A DNA stretch of 64,000 nucleotides, from positions 74,285,720 through 74,349,719 of the forward strand of contig OX465283.1 in assembly GCA_949987705.1 (NCBI GenBank). Direction: 5' to 3'. Source of the DNA: Thereva unica. Lineage: Eukaryota > Arthropoda > Insecta > Diptera > Therevidae. Position 1 is the first letter of the stretch, and the number at the start of each line of letters is the position of its first letter. Both the position numbers and the translations under genes were made by a program. The notes under the pieces were generated by a model, which was not told the origin of the DNA, did not search any database, and worked only from the letters and a program-made list of their open reading frames with translations. Positions 41,838 through 53,894 of this stretch are shown piece by piece.

Positions 41838-43986
41838 ACTAGCTGGGACCCGGTGCGCCTACGCTGCACCCATAAGTCAATAGTAAACAATAAAAACCAT
41901 CCATTGACTTAATATTTTTCGAGATATGAATTTTACACAGATGAAATGCCTCAATTAACATGGGTCTTGCGTCGGCCGCCATGAATCGGTATATTGAGCC
42001 TACTACATTGCTTATTGTATTCTACTTATCATACTCTTTCATTTGATACCCATGTTGAGGGGATTGTGAAGAAAGTGGTAATCCGGCCTCTTTAGACGGC
42101 CGCCATGGATCTAAAGATATATTTTGTATACTACATTGCTTATTGTATTCTACTTATCATACCCTTTCATTTGATACCCATGTCGAGGTGGTTGTGAAGA
42201 AAGTGGTAATTCGGCCTCTTGAGACGGCCGCCATGGATCTAAAGATATATTTTGTATACTACATTGCTTATTGTATTCTACTTATCATACCCTTTCATTT
42301 GATACCCATGTTGAGGTGGTTGTGAAGAAAGTGGTACCCCGCCCTCTTGAGACGCCCGCCATGGATCTAAAGATATATTTTGTATACTACATTGCTTATT
42401 GTATTCTCCTTATCATACCCTTTCATTTGATACCCATGTCGAGGTGGTTGTGAAGAAAGTGGTAATTCGGCCTCTTTAGACGGCCGCCATGGATCTAAAG
42501 ATATATTTTGTATACTACATTGCTTATTGTATTCTACTTATCATACCCTTTCATTTGATACCCATGTCGAGGTGGTTGTGAAGAAAGTGGTAATTCGGCC
42601 TCTTGAGACGGCCGCCATGGATCTAAAGATATATTTTGTATACTACATTGCTTATTGTATTCTACTTATCATACCCTTTCATTTGATACCCATGTTGAGG
42701 TGGTTGTGAAGAAAGTGGTACCCCGCCCTCTTGAGACGCCCGCCATGGATCTAAAGATATATTTTGTATACTACATTGCTTATTGTATTCTCCTTATCAT
42801 ACCCTTTCATTTGATACCCATGTCGAGGTGGTTGTGAAGAAAGTGGTACGCTGCCCTCTTGAGACGGCCGCCATGGATCTAAAGATATATTTTGTATACT
42901 ACATTGCTTATTATATTCTACTTAACATACCCTTTCATTTGATACCCATGTCGAGGTGGTTGTGAAGAAAGTGGTACCCCGCCCTCTTGAGACGGCCGCT
43001 ATGGATCTAAAGACATATTTTGTATACTACATTGCTTATTGTATTCTACTTATCATACCCTTTCACTTGATACCCATGTCGAGGTGGTTGTGAAGAAAGT
43101 GGTACCCCGCCCTCTTGAGACGGCCGCTATGGATCTAAAGATATATTTTGAATACTACATTGCTTATTGTATTCTACTTATCATACCCTTTCATTTGATA
43201 CCCATGTCGAGGTGGTTGTGAAGAAAGTGGTACGCTGCCCTCTTGAGACGGCCGCCATGGATCTAAAGATATATTTTGAATACTACATTGCTTATTGTAT
43301 TCTACTTATCATACCCTTTCATTTGATACCCATGTCGAGGTGGTTGTGAAGAAAGTGGTACCAGGCCCTCTTGAGACGGCCGCCATGGATCTAAAGATAT
43401 ATTTTGTATACTACATTGCTTATTATATTCTACTTTACATACCCTTTCATTTGATACCCATGTCGAGGTGGTTGTGAAGAAAGTGGTACCCCGCCCTCTT
43501 GAGACGGCCGCCATGGATCTAAAGATATATTTTGTATACTACATTGCTTATTATATTCTACTTATCATACCCTTTCATTTGATACCCATGTCGAGGTGGT
43601 TGTGAAGAAAGTGGTACACCGCCCTCTTGAGACGGCCGCCATGGATCATTTTAGTTCAATAGCGTCATGGCCTACCTATTGTTTGACAGCTGCGTAAATT
43701 TGAAATTTTCATTAAATGTAATGATTCAATTTATTGACAATTTTACATTTGTCAAACAATAGGTAGGCCATGAAGCTATTGAAACTAAAATGAAGTGAAA
43801 ATTCCTAAAATTACCATTTTTGTTTGGATTTTGCAGCTGTTTTTTTGGTTAAAGGTATAAAAAATAGCCTACGACCTATTCTCAGACCTACCAAATATAC
43901 ACAAAAAATTTCATGCAAATTGGTCAACCCGTTTCGGAGGAGTACGGTAACAAACACTGTGACACGAGATTTTTATAGATATAGAT
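41838..43986 (+). mobile_element. Interspersed element with a 128-bp tandem array, complete copy
   Basis: The left end is ACTAGCTGGGACCCGGTGCG. About 12-13 tandem 128-bp units (about 42000-43645) follow, each with GCCGCCATGGAT and GATACCCATGTCGAGGTGG or GTTGAGG. The right end has AACCCGTTTCGGAGGAG and ACACTGTGACACGAGATTTT, ending in TATAGATATAGAT. Copies at this end resemble widespread insect non-autonomous repeats, but the class is unresolved. Repeated 60-residue ORFs at 128-bp spacing are artefacts of the array. A MITE is nested at 43647-43792. Confidence 0.8.
43647..43792. mobile_element. 146-bp hairpin MITE
   Basis: Arms of about 42 bp, CATTTTAGTTCAATAGCGTC on the left and its inverse on the right with two or three mismatches. 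It interrupts the last 128-bp unit. Confidence 0.8.
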
Positions 43987-44966
43987 GTATATAAAATAAT
44001 TTTTATTTTTGATTTTATTTATCGTTATTTATGTATGTGGCATGGCCAAAACAACCCTTTGTACCGTTAGTACATTATGTCCTTCTAGTCAGGATGCAGT
44101 GTCTATTAGTAAGTTTAGGTTAGTCTGGATGGTGCGTCAGTAGATTTCGATGAACCTTGGGTTTTATCTATGAGGTGTAATATGGTCCCAGCAACACCGA
44201 CTGTGTTCTAATTATTAACGAAGGGGAGGTATTTAGTGGGCTTGGGATGGGCCGAGTTGGCTAGTCTTGGAGAAAAGGTACATGTAGGTAAAAGCGGTAA
44301 AAATTAGCGAGGGCTGCTACATTTCTACAGTGGCTTGAAGAGTCTATAGAGGAGCAAAATGGGTCAGCCAAGGCAAGCTTGTTTTTAGGGTAATATAGGT
44401 TCGCGCCACGCAACCGTCAAAAACAATTAAATTTAAAGTCTTTTATTACAACAAAAGCTAAGGATTTAGAACGAGTTAAAATAAATTGAGAGGACAATTA
44501 AACAAATTATAGTAATTACAACCAGACGTATTTTGATAAAGACTAAACCGAAACTGAATCTCTGTTCTTTAATTTAATTTTTCCAAACGTGAAAGAAGAG
44601 ATTACACCTGACTTACTTAATATTAATAATGTTACAATATTGCTAACTAAGCGTCTGGGGGTAGCCGGTTGCTGCCGAAGTATCGAGGTCATCTTGTGCC
44701 GTAAGACTCGCGAACTTTTGGTTGGGGTCATGTGTCGTACGAGGTGTGGCCGTGGGAATAGAACTTTTACCCAGATATACGAGTTACGTTCAATACAATT
44801 CAATACAAGGCGGAATGTAGGAATTGTAGATTGTAGTCAGGGCAGTTGGCTGAAGGAGGAGCTTGCTTCTCTTGAGAAATCTCAATCATTGATAAGCTTG
44901 TTTGGCGATTTGGAATATGTGATTACTTCATCGCAGATCTGGGACCTCTTTCTCTATTACAATATT
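43987..44966. other. No clear gene; possible degraded LTR on the minus strand
   Basis: The plus-strand ORF at 44589-44978 and its antisense partner lack coding features. On the minus strand an AATAAA (about 44445) is followed by TGGCGCGAAC about 40 bp later, a layout like an LTR end and primer site. No second LTR or internal gene is present. Confidence 0.3.
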
Positions 44967-45270
44967 GGCCTCGATTAACAGATCCGACGGCGGGGAAGTG
45001 AGTGCGGATTTGACACTTTGCGATTCTCAAATCCGCAACCCCGAATTTCTTTTTGACATTTTCCGCGCTGTAAAAGTGTGATCCGCAACAAATTTTCTGC
45101 GGATTTGAACGAAAAATGCGCCTAAGATAATCCGACATCGTATATTTCATTATCGCGTGAGTCTTCACTCCGAATTTTCATTTTAAACCAATCCGGGACT
45201 GCGGATTTGAGAATCGCAAATTGTCAAATCCGCACTCACTTCCCCGCCGTCGGATCTGGGAATCGAGGCC
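44967..45270. mobile_element. 304-bp MITE with 71-bp TIRs and ATT duplication
   Basis: Ends GGCCTCGATT with inverted arms of about 71 bp through GTGAGTGCGGATTTG. ATT lies on both sides (44964-44966, 45271-45273). A related end sits at 21025-21075. No coding frame. Confidence 0.85.
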
Positions 45271-45502
45271 ATTGTCATATTTTTTCAATGAAATGCCGAA
45301 ACCGTATTTTCTATTACAATATTGGCATTCATTTTTCATGAAAATTTAACAATATTGGCAAATTTTTACTTGAAAGCTGTTTCGTTTTCGGATCGGATTT
45401 AACAATATTGTAATAGGGAATAGGGGGCCTGATTATGTCTAAATTTACGAATCCACCAAGGCATTTGCTCGCAGGCCTTTGACGTGAAAATGACGTAAAA
45501 AG

Positions 45503-46738
45503 CAGTGGCGGCTCGTAATGCTCAGTATAAGGGAAGCAATGCGCAAGGCGAACGATAAAGTTAAAGTATCGAAGGCCTTAACTAAAAAAACTGAAAAATA
45601 ACATATAGTGGAATCATATAAGCAAAACATAACAAATTGTTACCAGTTTCTAGTTATATCGATTGCTATACGAATCGAAAATCGTGGTTTTGCAGTTTTT
45701 CGAAATAATTTCGCCGCTAGAGGCCATTTTGCGCCTTTTTTTTCAGATTCTGTTGATAATTAAAGCGTCTAAATAAAGCTGTTGAAAGACTGCAACTACT
45801 ACTTTGAGCTCATTTAAATTTTCATGCAAGTGCATAATTTTGGCTCAAAATCTAAAAAAGATAGTAATAATAAAACCCTACATACGCCCCTATTTTCTTT
45901 TGTAAGCTTCGCTCATCATCATTACAATCTTCCTGCAAAAAAGACTTCAGGCAACCCGAGCTCAGAAATGCAATTCATAAATATATTCTCTATCATCCCT
46001 TTAAATCAACTTTAAAGAGAATCATAAAAAATATAATGGAAGCTACAAAGTATCAGCTTATTTTCAATAAACGCCTCCTGCCACCCCAATAGAATAACCA
46101 ATAAATAAAGAGAAACTCCACTTATCTTCGATCTCTTTTTTCTTCAGTCAATATGTAATAAACTAAAATTCGTATTTTAAGAGTCTCCAACAAATTTCGA
46201 AGCATATTTGCAAGAGTAAATTTAGTTCTTACTTGAAACGAAAACATTACCAGACAACGAAACCAAGAAAACATGGAAATTTTCTCTATCTTCGACTTGC
46301 TATATCCCACTGTTCGGTTCCGAAGAAGCTGCGTTTAGCTCAGCTTCTGAGGGTACTGTATCAATGCAAACCTTTGCGTGAGTGTGGGTTCAATCAAATT
46401 GAATGTGTTGGGGTTTTCACCTTGATTTTTTGTGGCAAAGAAGCTGGAGATATTATAGCTTCGAGAGGCACTTTAGTGTTTGCCACTCTGCCGCTCACCA
46501 TTCGCCGCTCGTATCGTAGCCAAGGCTTTACTCTTTGTATACAGTAGTGTAATAAATTTGAATTGTACATTTTGTATACAAAAATCTGTACATTGTATCC
46601 TTAGTGTTTCCAGGGGAGGAAATATATTGAGATTTTTCTTCTGATACATCTTGATATATTTCAATTAATTTTTATGAAGTTTCCTATTTGGTCAAGGGAA
46701 GCAGTGCTTCCTTTGCTTCCAAAGAGGAACCGCCACTG
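45503..46738. mobile_element. hAT-type element with 8-bp TSD, non-autonomous
   Basis: It begins CAGTGGCGGCTC and ends GAACCGCCACTG, flanked by GTAAAAAG (45495-45502 and 46739-46746). Subterminal GGGAAGCA and GCTTCC segments are also inverted. The 1.2-kb interior has no transposase frame I recognise. Confidence 0.9.
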
Positions 46739-46836
46739 GTAAAAAGATGATGTTTCTGATTTTCCCCCTGAGGTAAAGAGAAGGACGGTACAATTTTTCG
46801 TAGGGATGAGAGTTCACACTCTATTCGACAATGTCT

Positions 46837-46947
46837 GGGGTGGTAGCACGTAAGTTGTTTCAATCGACCTCTTCATACAAAAATTTTTGTAACACTTGAA
46901 TTTTTGTATGAAGAGGTCGATTGAAACAACTTACGTGCTACCACCCC
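46837..46947. mobile_element. 111-bp hairpin, perfect 50-bp arms
   Basis: GGGGTGGTAGCACGTAAGTT and onwards for about 50 bp is repeated inverted with a loop of about 11 bases. No target duplication is obvious. A very young MITE or a hairpin RNA source are both possible. Confidence 0.8.
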
Positions 46948-46959
46948 TGGTCCGTGCTT

Positions 46960-47165
46960 GTCTTATATTTAGGAAGGCGTAGAAGTAGGCACAACTATGA
47001 ATTGGGTTGGAGGGGATTGAGAGCAGATCCCTAATGAAGATTAGAAAGAGATCAGGTGAGAGAATCGACCCTTGGGCAACGCCCCCCGTGATTCGACGCC
47101 ATCCAATACTAGCTTAATTGAACAGCCACAAACGAAGCTCTCAAATCAGTTCTTTAGAACTGCGA
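46960..47165 (-). pseudogene. LINE reverse transcriptase fragment
   Basis: On the minus strand: FVCGCSIKLVLDGVESR, then GGVAQGSILSPDLFLIFIRD, then NPIHSCAYFYAF. This is the RT region around motifs 4-5 of Jockey/CR1-like LINEs; the catalytic aspartates (normally ADD) are replaced by YFY, so it is decayed. Confidence 0.75.
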
Positions 47166-47794
47166 TGTAAGTTAATTTTACAGTTTTACATTAGGCGTAG
47201 AATTTTTCACTTTTTCCGTTGCCTGCATAACTCTACTCTCAATTTTCTGCCAAAATGTATGTAGTTTTGAAGCGGGGCGCTTTTTCAACTCAGTGATTTG
47301 CAAAGTAATTACTGTTAAGAAAATGACAAGCATTTAAAAAAATTTACCCTTGAACCAAAGAAAATATATTAAAAATAAATGAAAATATTGTCGAATTAAA
47401 TATAGAACTTATTAATAAACTAGCTGAAGTGGATTTGATGTTTAATAGTGGGTCTATACGAAAGTGGCTCTAGTCCGTTGTATCTACTTTGATGTTTGAT
47501 ACATATGAGCGTTTTCTATTCTTGATTTTTTTTCGTCTGTTCTTCCAGTACTAACACCAAGCACCTTCATTAAAGCTGGTCGTCCGAAACAAGAGCCTGC
47601 GATCCCTCGTCATGCCTATAACTACACAAAATTTCTACATCTACAAATTTCTTTTTGAAGTGTTAACTTCTTTAGGCGCGTTTGGCACTTTTTCGCTGGG
47701 GGTAAAACAAAGAATTCGCGACACGCGCATTTTGTTGCTACACCCGTTTCTGGACACATGATGGCGTAACGCGCACTTTGTTGCTCACTCGTTT
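47166..47794. other. No gene recognised
   Basis: AT-rich DNA without supported features up to the foldback element. Confidence 0.5.
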
Positions 47795-48782
47795 CTGGGC
47801 ACTTGTGCCTATGCAGCTGGCTAGAGCATGGAAACTTTTAGTTTAGCTCCACTTACAAACAGCAGCGCATAATTATATGTGTGCGAGGCAAAATAGCCCG
47901 CCCTTGGTGGGTGGGATTGGGTTAGAATGTTGCAATGCAGAAGCTGCTCTCAGCATTCGTTTTATATTCTCGCGCCGCTCTCAAAATTCATGTCATATTC
48001 TCGCACGCCATCGCACACAGCAGCGAATGTGTGCGAGAGGATGAAATGAATGCTAAGAGCGGCGTGAATATGCCATCGATTTTGAGAGCGGGTCTGCATA
48101 CATTCATACATTCGCTGCTGTGTGCGATGGCGTGCGAGAATATGACCAGGGTTGCCACTAAACAAAAAATTTTGGAGCCAAATTTTCTTAGAAAAAGAGC
48201 CAAAGCTGATAAAAAAGAGCCAAATTCAAACACAACAGAAATTACATTGAAAACCGCGAACAATAAGATGTCAAAAACAAATCTTCTTCTTTACCATACG
48301 AGTAGGAGGCATGGTCGGACCAGAGAAATTAGTTGAAGGATAGTTCTAAAATCTTCAAATCTTGAAATCAAATATTGAATTTTTATTCAGTAACAGTAAT
48401 GGTAAATTCTTTGCGAGTATGTAATTAGGAAAAACCAAATCAGTTAAAATTCAAGATCAAGTTGAAAGAAAAAGGCAAAAGAGCCATTTAAGTTGAAAAA
48501 GAGCCAAAGAGCCAATTTTACAAGTTTTTTTTATAAAGAGCCACAAATGGCTCTATAGAGCCAAGGTGGAACCGCTGAATATGACATGAATTTTGAGAGC
48601 GGCGCGAGAATATAAAACGAATGCTGAGAGCAGCTTCTGCATTGCAACATTCTAACCCAATCCCACCCACCAAGCGCGGGCTATTTTTCCTCGCACACAT
48701 AGAATTATACGCTGCTGTTTCTATGTGGAGCTAAACCAAAAGTTGCCATGCTCTAGCCAGCTGCATAGGCACAAGTGCCCAG
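47795..48782. mobile_element. Foldback element with arms of about 230 bp, split by a hAT
   Basis: The left arm 47795-48028 matches, inverted, the right arm 48105-48146 plus 48586-48782. The two right pieces are separated by the hAT element 48147-48577. The loop is 48029-48104. Weaker similarity continues outward to about 47740 and 48860. ORFs in both strands are by-products of the palindrome. Confidence 0.8.
48147..48577. mobile_element. 431-bp hAT-type MITE with 8-bp TSD
   Basis: Starts CAGGGTTGCCAC and ends GTGGAACCGCTG (9 of 12 positions match when inverted). AATATGAC is duplicated at 48139-48146 and 48578-48585. The interior repeats AGAGCCA many times near the right end. Confidence 0.85.
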
Positions 48783-49330
48783 GTGCGAACCAAAAATGCG
48801 CGTCACCATCGCTAATGTCTGTTGCTGGACCTCGACTAAAAGTTGCCATGCTCTAGCCAACTAAATGGCTGCAATATTTAAATCTTTTGCTTGGATTAAT
48901 CGCTTTCGGCGACACGGAATACGTTTCGGCGTTTCGCCTATTCGACTGGGCATCTGTATTTTACGTACATATCTGAGGTAGTATCCCAGTAGGGAAAATC
49001 GCAGGTATTTATTGTGGGAAGTCGATTTGGAAGTACTTCTTTAATTAGTGTTCTCTGTAATGACTTACATATAAATAATGCAGAGGAGAATGGGTTTGGT
49101 GACCAAGCGTTTGATTTCGTGCAAAAAGCGTGTTGAAAAACTTCGTAGCTGCTCGTTTTCTTTGTTAACCATCACAGTTTTGTCTCAGCCATTAAGTTTT
49201 ATGTCTTTAATGTATAAATATGTATATATGTATTTGAATTTATGTTTATGATATAAATATAAATCGCTTAATTTTACTTCAAGCTACCCCACCCCTTCAC
49301 GCCTACGCCAACTAAATTATATTATAAAAA
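48783..49330. other. No gene recognised
   Basis: A second copy of GTTGCCATGCTCTAGCCA (48841) echoes the foldback arm. Nothing else supported. Confidence 0.5.
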
Positions 49331-49864
49331 GGACAATGGGCAAAAAAGCACGGGACCTGGTACAACCCTCCAATAGCAATAATTTAAACATCATTGGATA
49401 GGTATTTCTTAGTAGAACAATATTGACAATGGCGGCGTTTTTCTATTCGTTGTCCATTCGGAGTTATAGGCCGCTTTGTCCATCGATTTTGCTTGCATAT
49501 ATTATATTTCTTATTTTCAAAAAAATATTGGTTAACCAGAAAACGACTGAATCCTGCGCGCACACCGAGCCGCTGCCGAGTTTTGGGGGTGGGGCGGGAG
49601 GACAATATCGGTCTCCGGGGCGCAACTTAGTATTTTTACGGAACGATAAAATTCTTGATGTTATAATGACAAGAATAATACGTATCGGTAAAAAAAACAT
49701 TAAATAAAAGCATAAAAAAACATTTTCACATTTGTAGCCATAACTCCAAACGGACAACGAATAGAAAAACGCCGCCATAGTCAATATTGTTCTACTTAAA
49801 AATACCTATCTAACGATGTATATATCATTGCTATTGAGGCGTTGTACCAATCCGCCCATTGTCC
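49331..49864. mobile_element. 534-bp TIR element with arms of about 130 bp
   Basis: GGACAATGGGC and its inverse end a pair of imperfect arms (49331-49470, 49738-49864) that share GAATAGAAAAACGCCGCCAT near their inner edge. No transposase. Three ORFs across it are by-products of the inverted repeat. Confidence 0.75.
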
Positions 49865-50699
49865 TTTACAGTATAATAACTTTGAATTATGAGTTTAGTA
49901 ATAAATGTAGTATAAGTACTTCCAAATGGAAGGGAAAAAAAGTACTTCCCAGCCTAGGCCATCGCCGTGTTAATGTAATGCCTTTTTTGTACTGGGTGGA
50001 AGTACTGAACTGCTTCTGTAGAAGTAGTTTTCCAGTAATTCCATTCCCTACTGGTATGTTATATTATTTTCTATGTAATATATATTATCTATTACGTACT
50101 ATATACAATGTACTGCATATTATGTACTATGTTCTGAAAAAATTCAAAATGAATCCAGTGGATTCCCATAAAAATTTAGATCCGTGACTTTGGCTAAATA
50201 TAATATGACTTTTTTGCATATTTGCACAATGTTTAAAAAAGCAAAAATTTCTGTTTCGTGACTATTGCATCAACCCGACGACAAGTACTATGTACTACAT
50301 TTTTCCTATGAACTATGTACTATGTATTTATTACTATATATGTATTATCTACTATTTTTACTAAAAACTACATTATCCCAGTCATCCATCGTCCGATCTT
50401 TGTGTGATAAGTTTAAGATAAATTGTTTAATTTCCAAAACATTGCAACACATTTTGGAGGGAGTGCATATAAGTAACAATAAAATAAACTTTAACAGAAT
50501 ATTCATAAATAAAATATATTAATCCTTATCGTCCTGTATTAAGATTGATTTGGAAATTTAGACTAGCCATAGAAGTTAACACTTCTAAAGTGTGGTCCTA
50601 CGCACACTCGTATTTTTTTTTTTAATTTTGGCTCTCGTTACAACCTAAACATCAAGAATTCCTACTTGTTTGCAATCTTTTTGTCGCACAAAACAAGTG
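49865..50699. other. No gene recognised
   Basis: Tandem-like TACTATGTACTA repeats around 50095-50130 and 50285-50350 form a low-complexity stretch. ORFs here are rich in Tyr, Leu and Ile because of it. Confidence 0.5.
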
Positions 50700-50962
50700 T
50701 ATCGGTACTTCACTACCGTAATGATATTAATTTTTACTCGATTTGAATCACGCTTGCGTGCACTTTGAAGAGCTTTCGGACAGAGTGCCAGAGTGGAGAT
50801 GCCGGATATGACAGGATCACTATGGACGGGGAAAACGGCAAGATCACTGAACTTTCGTTCGGTGATCGATGGGAGTGTTCCGACTGATCGTTTTGATCGT
50901 GCCGGAAGTTGTTGTGTGACATTGCGTAAAGTTTGGTAATTAAACTTTACGCGGTCACTACA
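50700..50962 (-). repeat. Left LTR (3' LTR)
   Basis: 263 bp, on the minus strand from TGTAGTGACC to CCGATA. The 62-residue ORF within it is repeated identically in the other LTR and is not a gene. Confidence 0.9.
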
Positions 50963-50983
50963 TACTCCCCCCCCAGCGTAGCG

Positions 50984-51514
50984 TTAACGGAATGTTACCG
51001 CTTTAGACGGCTTAGCTTCGTTGTCGCGGTCGCAACCGAAGGCTGGCTTTAGCCTGTCAATGGATATTGACTTGGTTGTGCCGTTCAATTTGACAACGAA
51101 GTGTTTTCGTAATCGTTTGATTACTTCATATGGGCCCTCATATGGAGGTTCGAAAGGTTTTCGAACTCTGTCGACTCGTATGAAGACGTAGTCGGCGTTC
51201 TCCAGGGCTTCTGGCACATAGACATCCTTTTGGACGGTCTGCCGAGGATGTATTGCCTTAATGTTCTGCATGTGAGAACGAAGGCGAGAGAGGAATTCTG
51301 ATTCTTCAATTGGATTCTCATCCGTTGGGATAGAAATCGAATTGGGAAGTCTCAGATTCTGACCGTATACGAGCTCGGCTGGTGAGCATTGTAAGTCGGT
51401 CTTAATTGCCGTGCGTATGCCTAACATGACAAAGGGCAAGTCTTCACTCCAATGAGTAGTGTTGTCCCTTGCCATTAAGGCTGCTTTTAGTTGCCTGTGG
51501 AACCGTTCAACCAT
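50984..51514 (-). pseudogene. Integrase C-terminal remnant of the CsRn1-like element
   Basis: 176 residues from MVERFHRQLKAALMAR, the end of the integrase core with its last Glu region, through MLGIRTAIKTDLQCSPAEL to the C-terminal domain (FEPPYEGPYEVIKR). The zinc-binding domain and the first two catalytic aspartates are deleted. Confidence 0.85.
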
Positions 51515-51890
51515 CCCGTTTGCTGGGGTGCTCTTGTAGAGACTTCAACTCTGTGTCACCTTGTTGAGCCTGAGCTAGTGTAGGCAGGTCGAAGGTGACC
51601 GAGTCGACGTTGTCGGTTGCTAGTGAGCGCGACAAGTAGTCGGCGACAACGTTTTGTTTACCAGACACATGTCTGATGTCTGTGGTAAACTGAGAGATTA
51701 GACCCAAATGTCTGGTCTGTCGAGGGGATCGTTCGGTCTTTGTGTGAAGGGCGCGAACCAGTGGTTTGTGATCAGTATAGACCACGAAATTGCGTCCTTC
51801 AACGAAGTAACGGAAGTGTTTGATCGCTGCATAGATTGCGAGAAGTTCGCGATCGAATGCAGAGTACTTCAGAGAATTCAGAGTACGTCG
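51507..51890 (-). pseudogene. RNase H remnant of the CsRn1-like element
   Basis: The frame reads FDRELLAIYAAIKHFRYF and YTDHKPLVRALHTK, then VSGKQNVVADYLSR, the RNase H end of gypsy pol. It starts only about 35 bases from the primer site because everything upstream is deleted. It ends in a stop at a second deletion junction near 51520. Confidence 0.85.
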
Positions 51891-51900
51891 GGGTCACCAA

Positions 51901-52163
51901 TATCGGTACTTCACTACCGTAATGATATTAATTTTTACTCGATTTGAATCACGCTTGCGTGCACTTTGAAGAGCTTTCGGACAGAGTGCCAGAGTGGAGA
52001 TGCCGGATATGACAGGATCACTATGGACGGGGAAAACGGCAAGATCACTGAACTTTCGTTCGGTGATCGATGGGAGTGTTCCGACTGATCGTTTTGATCG
52101 TGCCGGAAGTTGTTGTGTGACATTGCGTAAAGTTTGGTAATTAAACTTTACGCGGTCACTACA
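51901..52163 (-). repeat. Right LTR (5' LTR)
   Basis: No difference from the left LTR was seen on direct reading. Confidence 0.9.
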
Positions 52164-53894
52164 AGTGTGATTTTGCGCTGAGGCACCGGCCAATAATTAT
52201 AGGTTTTCACGGCAGGCTTCCAGTTGTATAATATGTTTTGATATATACATGTACATAATATACCAAAATTCTTAGAGTTTTTGCTAATTATTTACTATAT
52301 CACCCCACTTCCAGGGGGTAGGAGTGGGGGTTGACCTAAACACGTTTCTTTTGGAATTAGCCCTTGGTCATCCCTTAAAAAGTTATTCACTGTTGAAATT
52401 TTGCAAAAATCACCTTTTTACGTTATTACGACTTTGACGCTGGATTGTAAGACCCCAAAACTCTCCCACCCAACCTCTACCTCATTCTCGAATTGGGCAA
52501 AATCATTTATTGCTGCTTATTTAAAGTAAACAATTACCCTATATAAAAACATTTAAAAAAATCTTTCAAAATCGGAACCTTTCTTCCTTCATTGACGACT
52601 GAAGTAGCGTTTTAAACGATAATTCTGATATTCTTTATTATAATTCTATTATTGTAAGTATCTACATATATGTATTTAAATTGACCCAAACTAAATGACT
52701 TAAATTTTCTCTGTAGCAATAATAAAATAAATACACAAAAACTTGAATTTTTGCTAAAAAAAAAAAACCTATTTCATTTTTCTCAAATTAAAAAAAACGC
52801 GATGCAAAATTTCCTATTAAATCTCTCTTCCCATTCATTAATTCATTGTTCAGCCACCGACCAAGAAATCATCGTAGTTTCAGCCCACCCACCCCCATCC
52901 AAAACAAAACAAAAGGAATACCCGCGCAGGAATCTATTTTTAGACCCGAAACTTTTGGCTTTTCTTCTAACATGCGTTAAGGGCTTTGAAATGCTTTTTT
53001 AAATTCAGGCGCAAACCCGCTTTTTTCAATTTTTACTAAAAAATAACAAAATTAAAAAATGTGTCTATTTTATGATTATTATGCACTTATAAAGAAATAT
53101 TATTATTTATATTATTAAACTAATGTTGAAAACCCATCCCCATTGATTTTAGAGGATTAAAACAAAAATTTCTATCACTAAAACTTAAATCGGTACAACT
53201 ATCGCCATCTAACAAACCAGCTGGAAAGATGTTTGTCCATATCTACTTACTCTATAAGTCTATAATCAATGTGCATAACAAACAGCCCTTACCACCGTGA
53301 AGCATCACAGCCTCAAGGAAAGCTTTGAGAGGTGAGAGCCAGCCTGGATATGTTTCGGCCCTGAAGCTTTTGACACATCATATAGAATGCCAAAGCAAAG
53401 GTTCATACGAATTTTCCGCTTATTACCTCTCATTCCGAGGTGATACCCTAATTTGACTAGACTAATTACTTTAACGTCATATTTAAAATCAATTTTTCTA
53501 TATTTTCATTATTATATTTAGACAAATTTTCATAAAAGTACAAATTAGAAAATTTGATTAATTTTCACAATAAACGGTATATTTCGCATTTCAAAAATAT
53601 ACGGTGCGAAAATGCCTAAACTAATAATTCCCACCAAAAATTTATTCACCTGAGAATGGCTGACAAATAATTTATAGTCACGCCTTGCCTGAGCGCCACT
53701 CCAATCAAATTAAAATCTCACTTAAACGTCGCTAGAAGGTATGTTTTCGAGCAAACCGAATTAATGACATCATTTTAACTACATCTACATCTAAAACGAC
53801 GCTGCATGCTGCCAACTGGTTATCTGATTACACTCAGATCTGAGCAAGAAAGCGCCACTCTCGTGGATGGCAAAGATAATAATAATTGGGAGTG
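52164..53894. other. No gene recognised
   Basis: AT-rich DNA. The ORF at 52751-53002 is a chance frame. Around 53230-53280 a short stretch is shared inverted with about 41310-41350. Confidence 0.5.

Larger units (their letters stand above)
50700..52163 (-). mobile_element. Internally deleted Ty3/gypsy element (CsRn1-like) with identical LTRs
   Basis: Two 263-bp LTRs (50700-50962, 51901-52163) look identical base for base. AGTG is duplicated outside them (50696-50699, 52164-52167). On the minus strand the primer site directly after the 5' LTR reads TGGTGACCCCGACGT, complementary to the 3' end of tRNA-Trp, as in CsRn1-type elements. A purine tract with eight G precedes the 3' LTR. Gag, protease, RT and most of integrase are missing. 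Identical LTRs indicate a recent insertion, presumably mobilised in trans. Confidence 0.9.

Noticed and set aside
42143..43477. Series of 60-residue ORFs with near-identical proteins at 128-bp steps
   Set aside because: They come from the 128-bp tandem repeat. The unit is not a multiple of three and overlapping frames are reused, so these are not genes.
44589..44978. 129-residue plus-strand ORF
   Set aside because: No motif, no promoter, and the C-terminal part enters a MITE.
47935..48336. 133-residue ORF
   Set aside because: It runs through the foldback palindrome and into the hAT MITE; there is no coding feature.
50734..52123. Identical 62-residue ORFs at 50734-50922 and 51935-52123
   Set aside because: They are inside the two identical LTRs.
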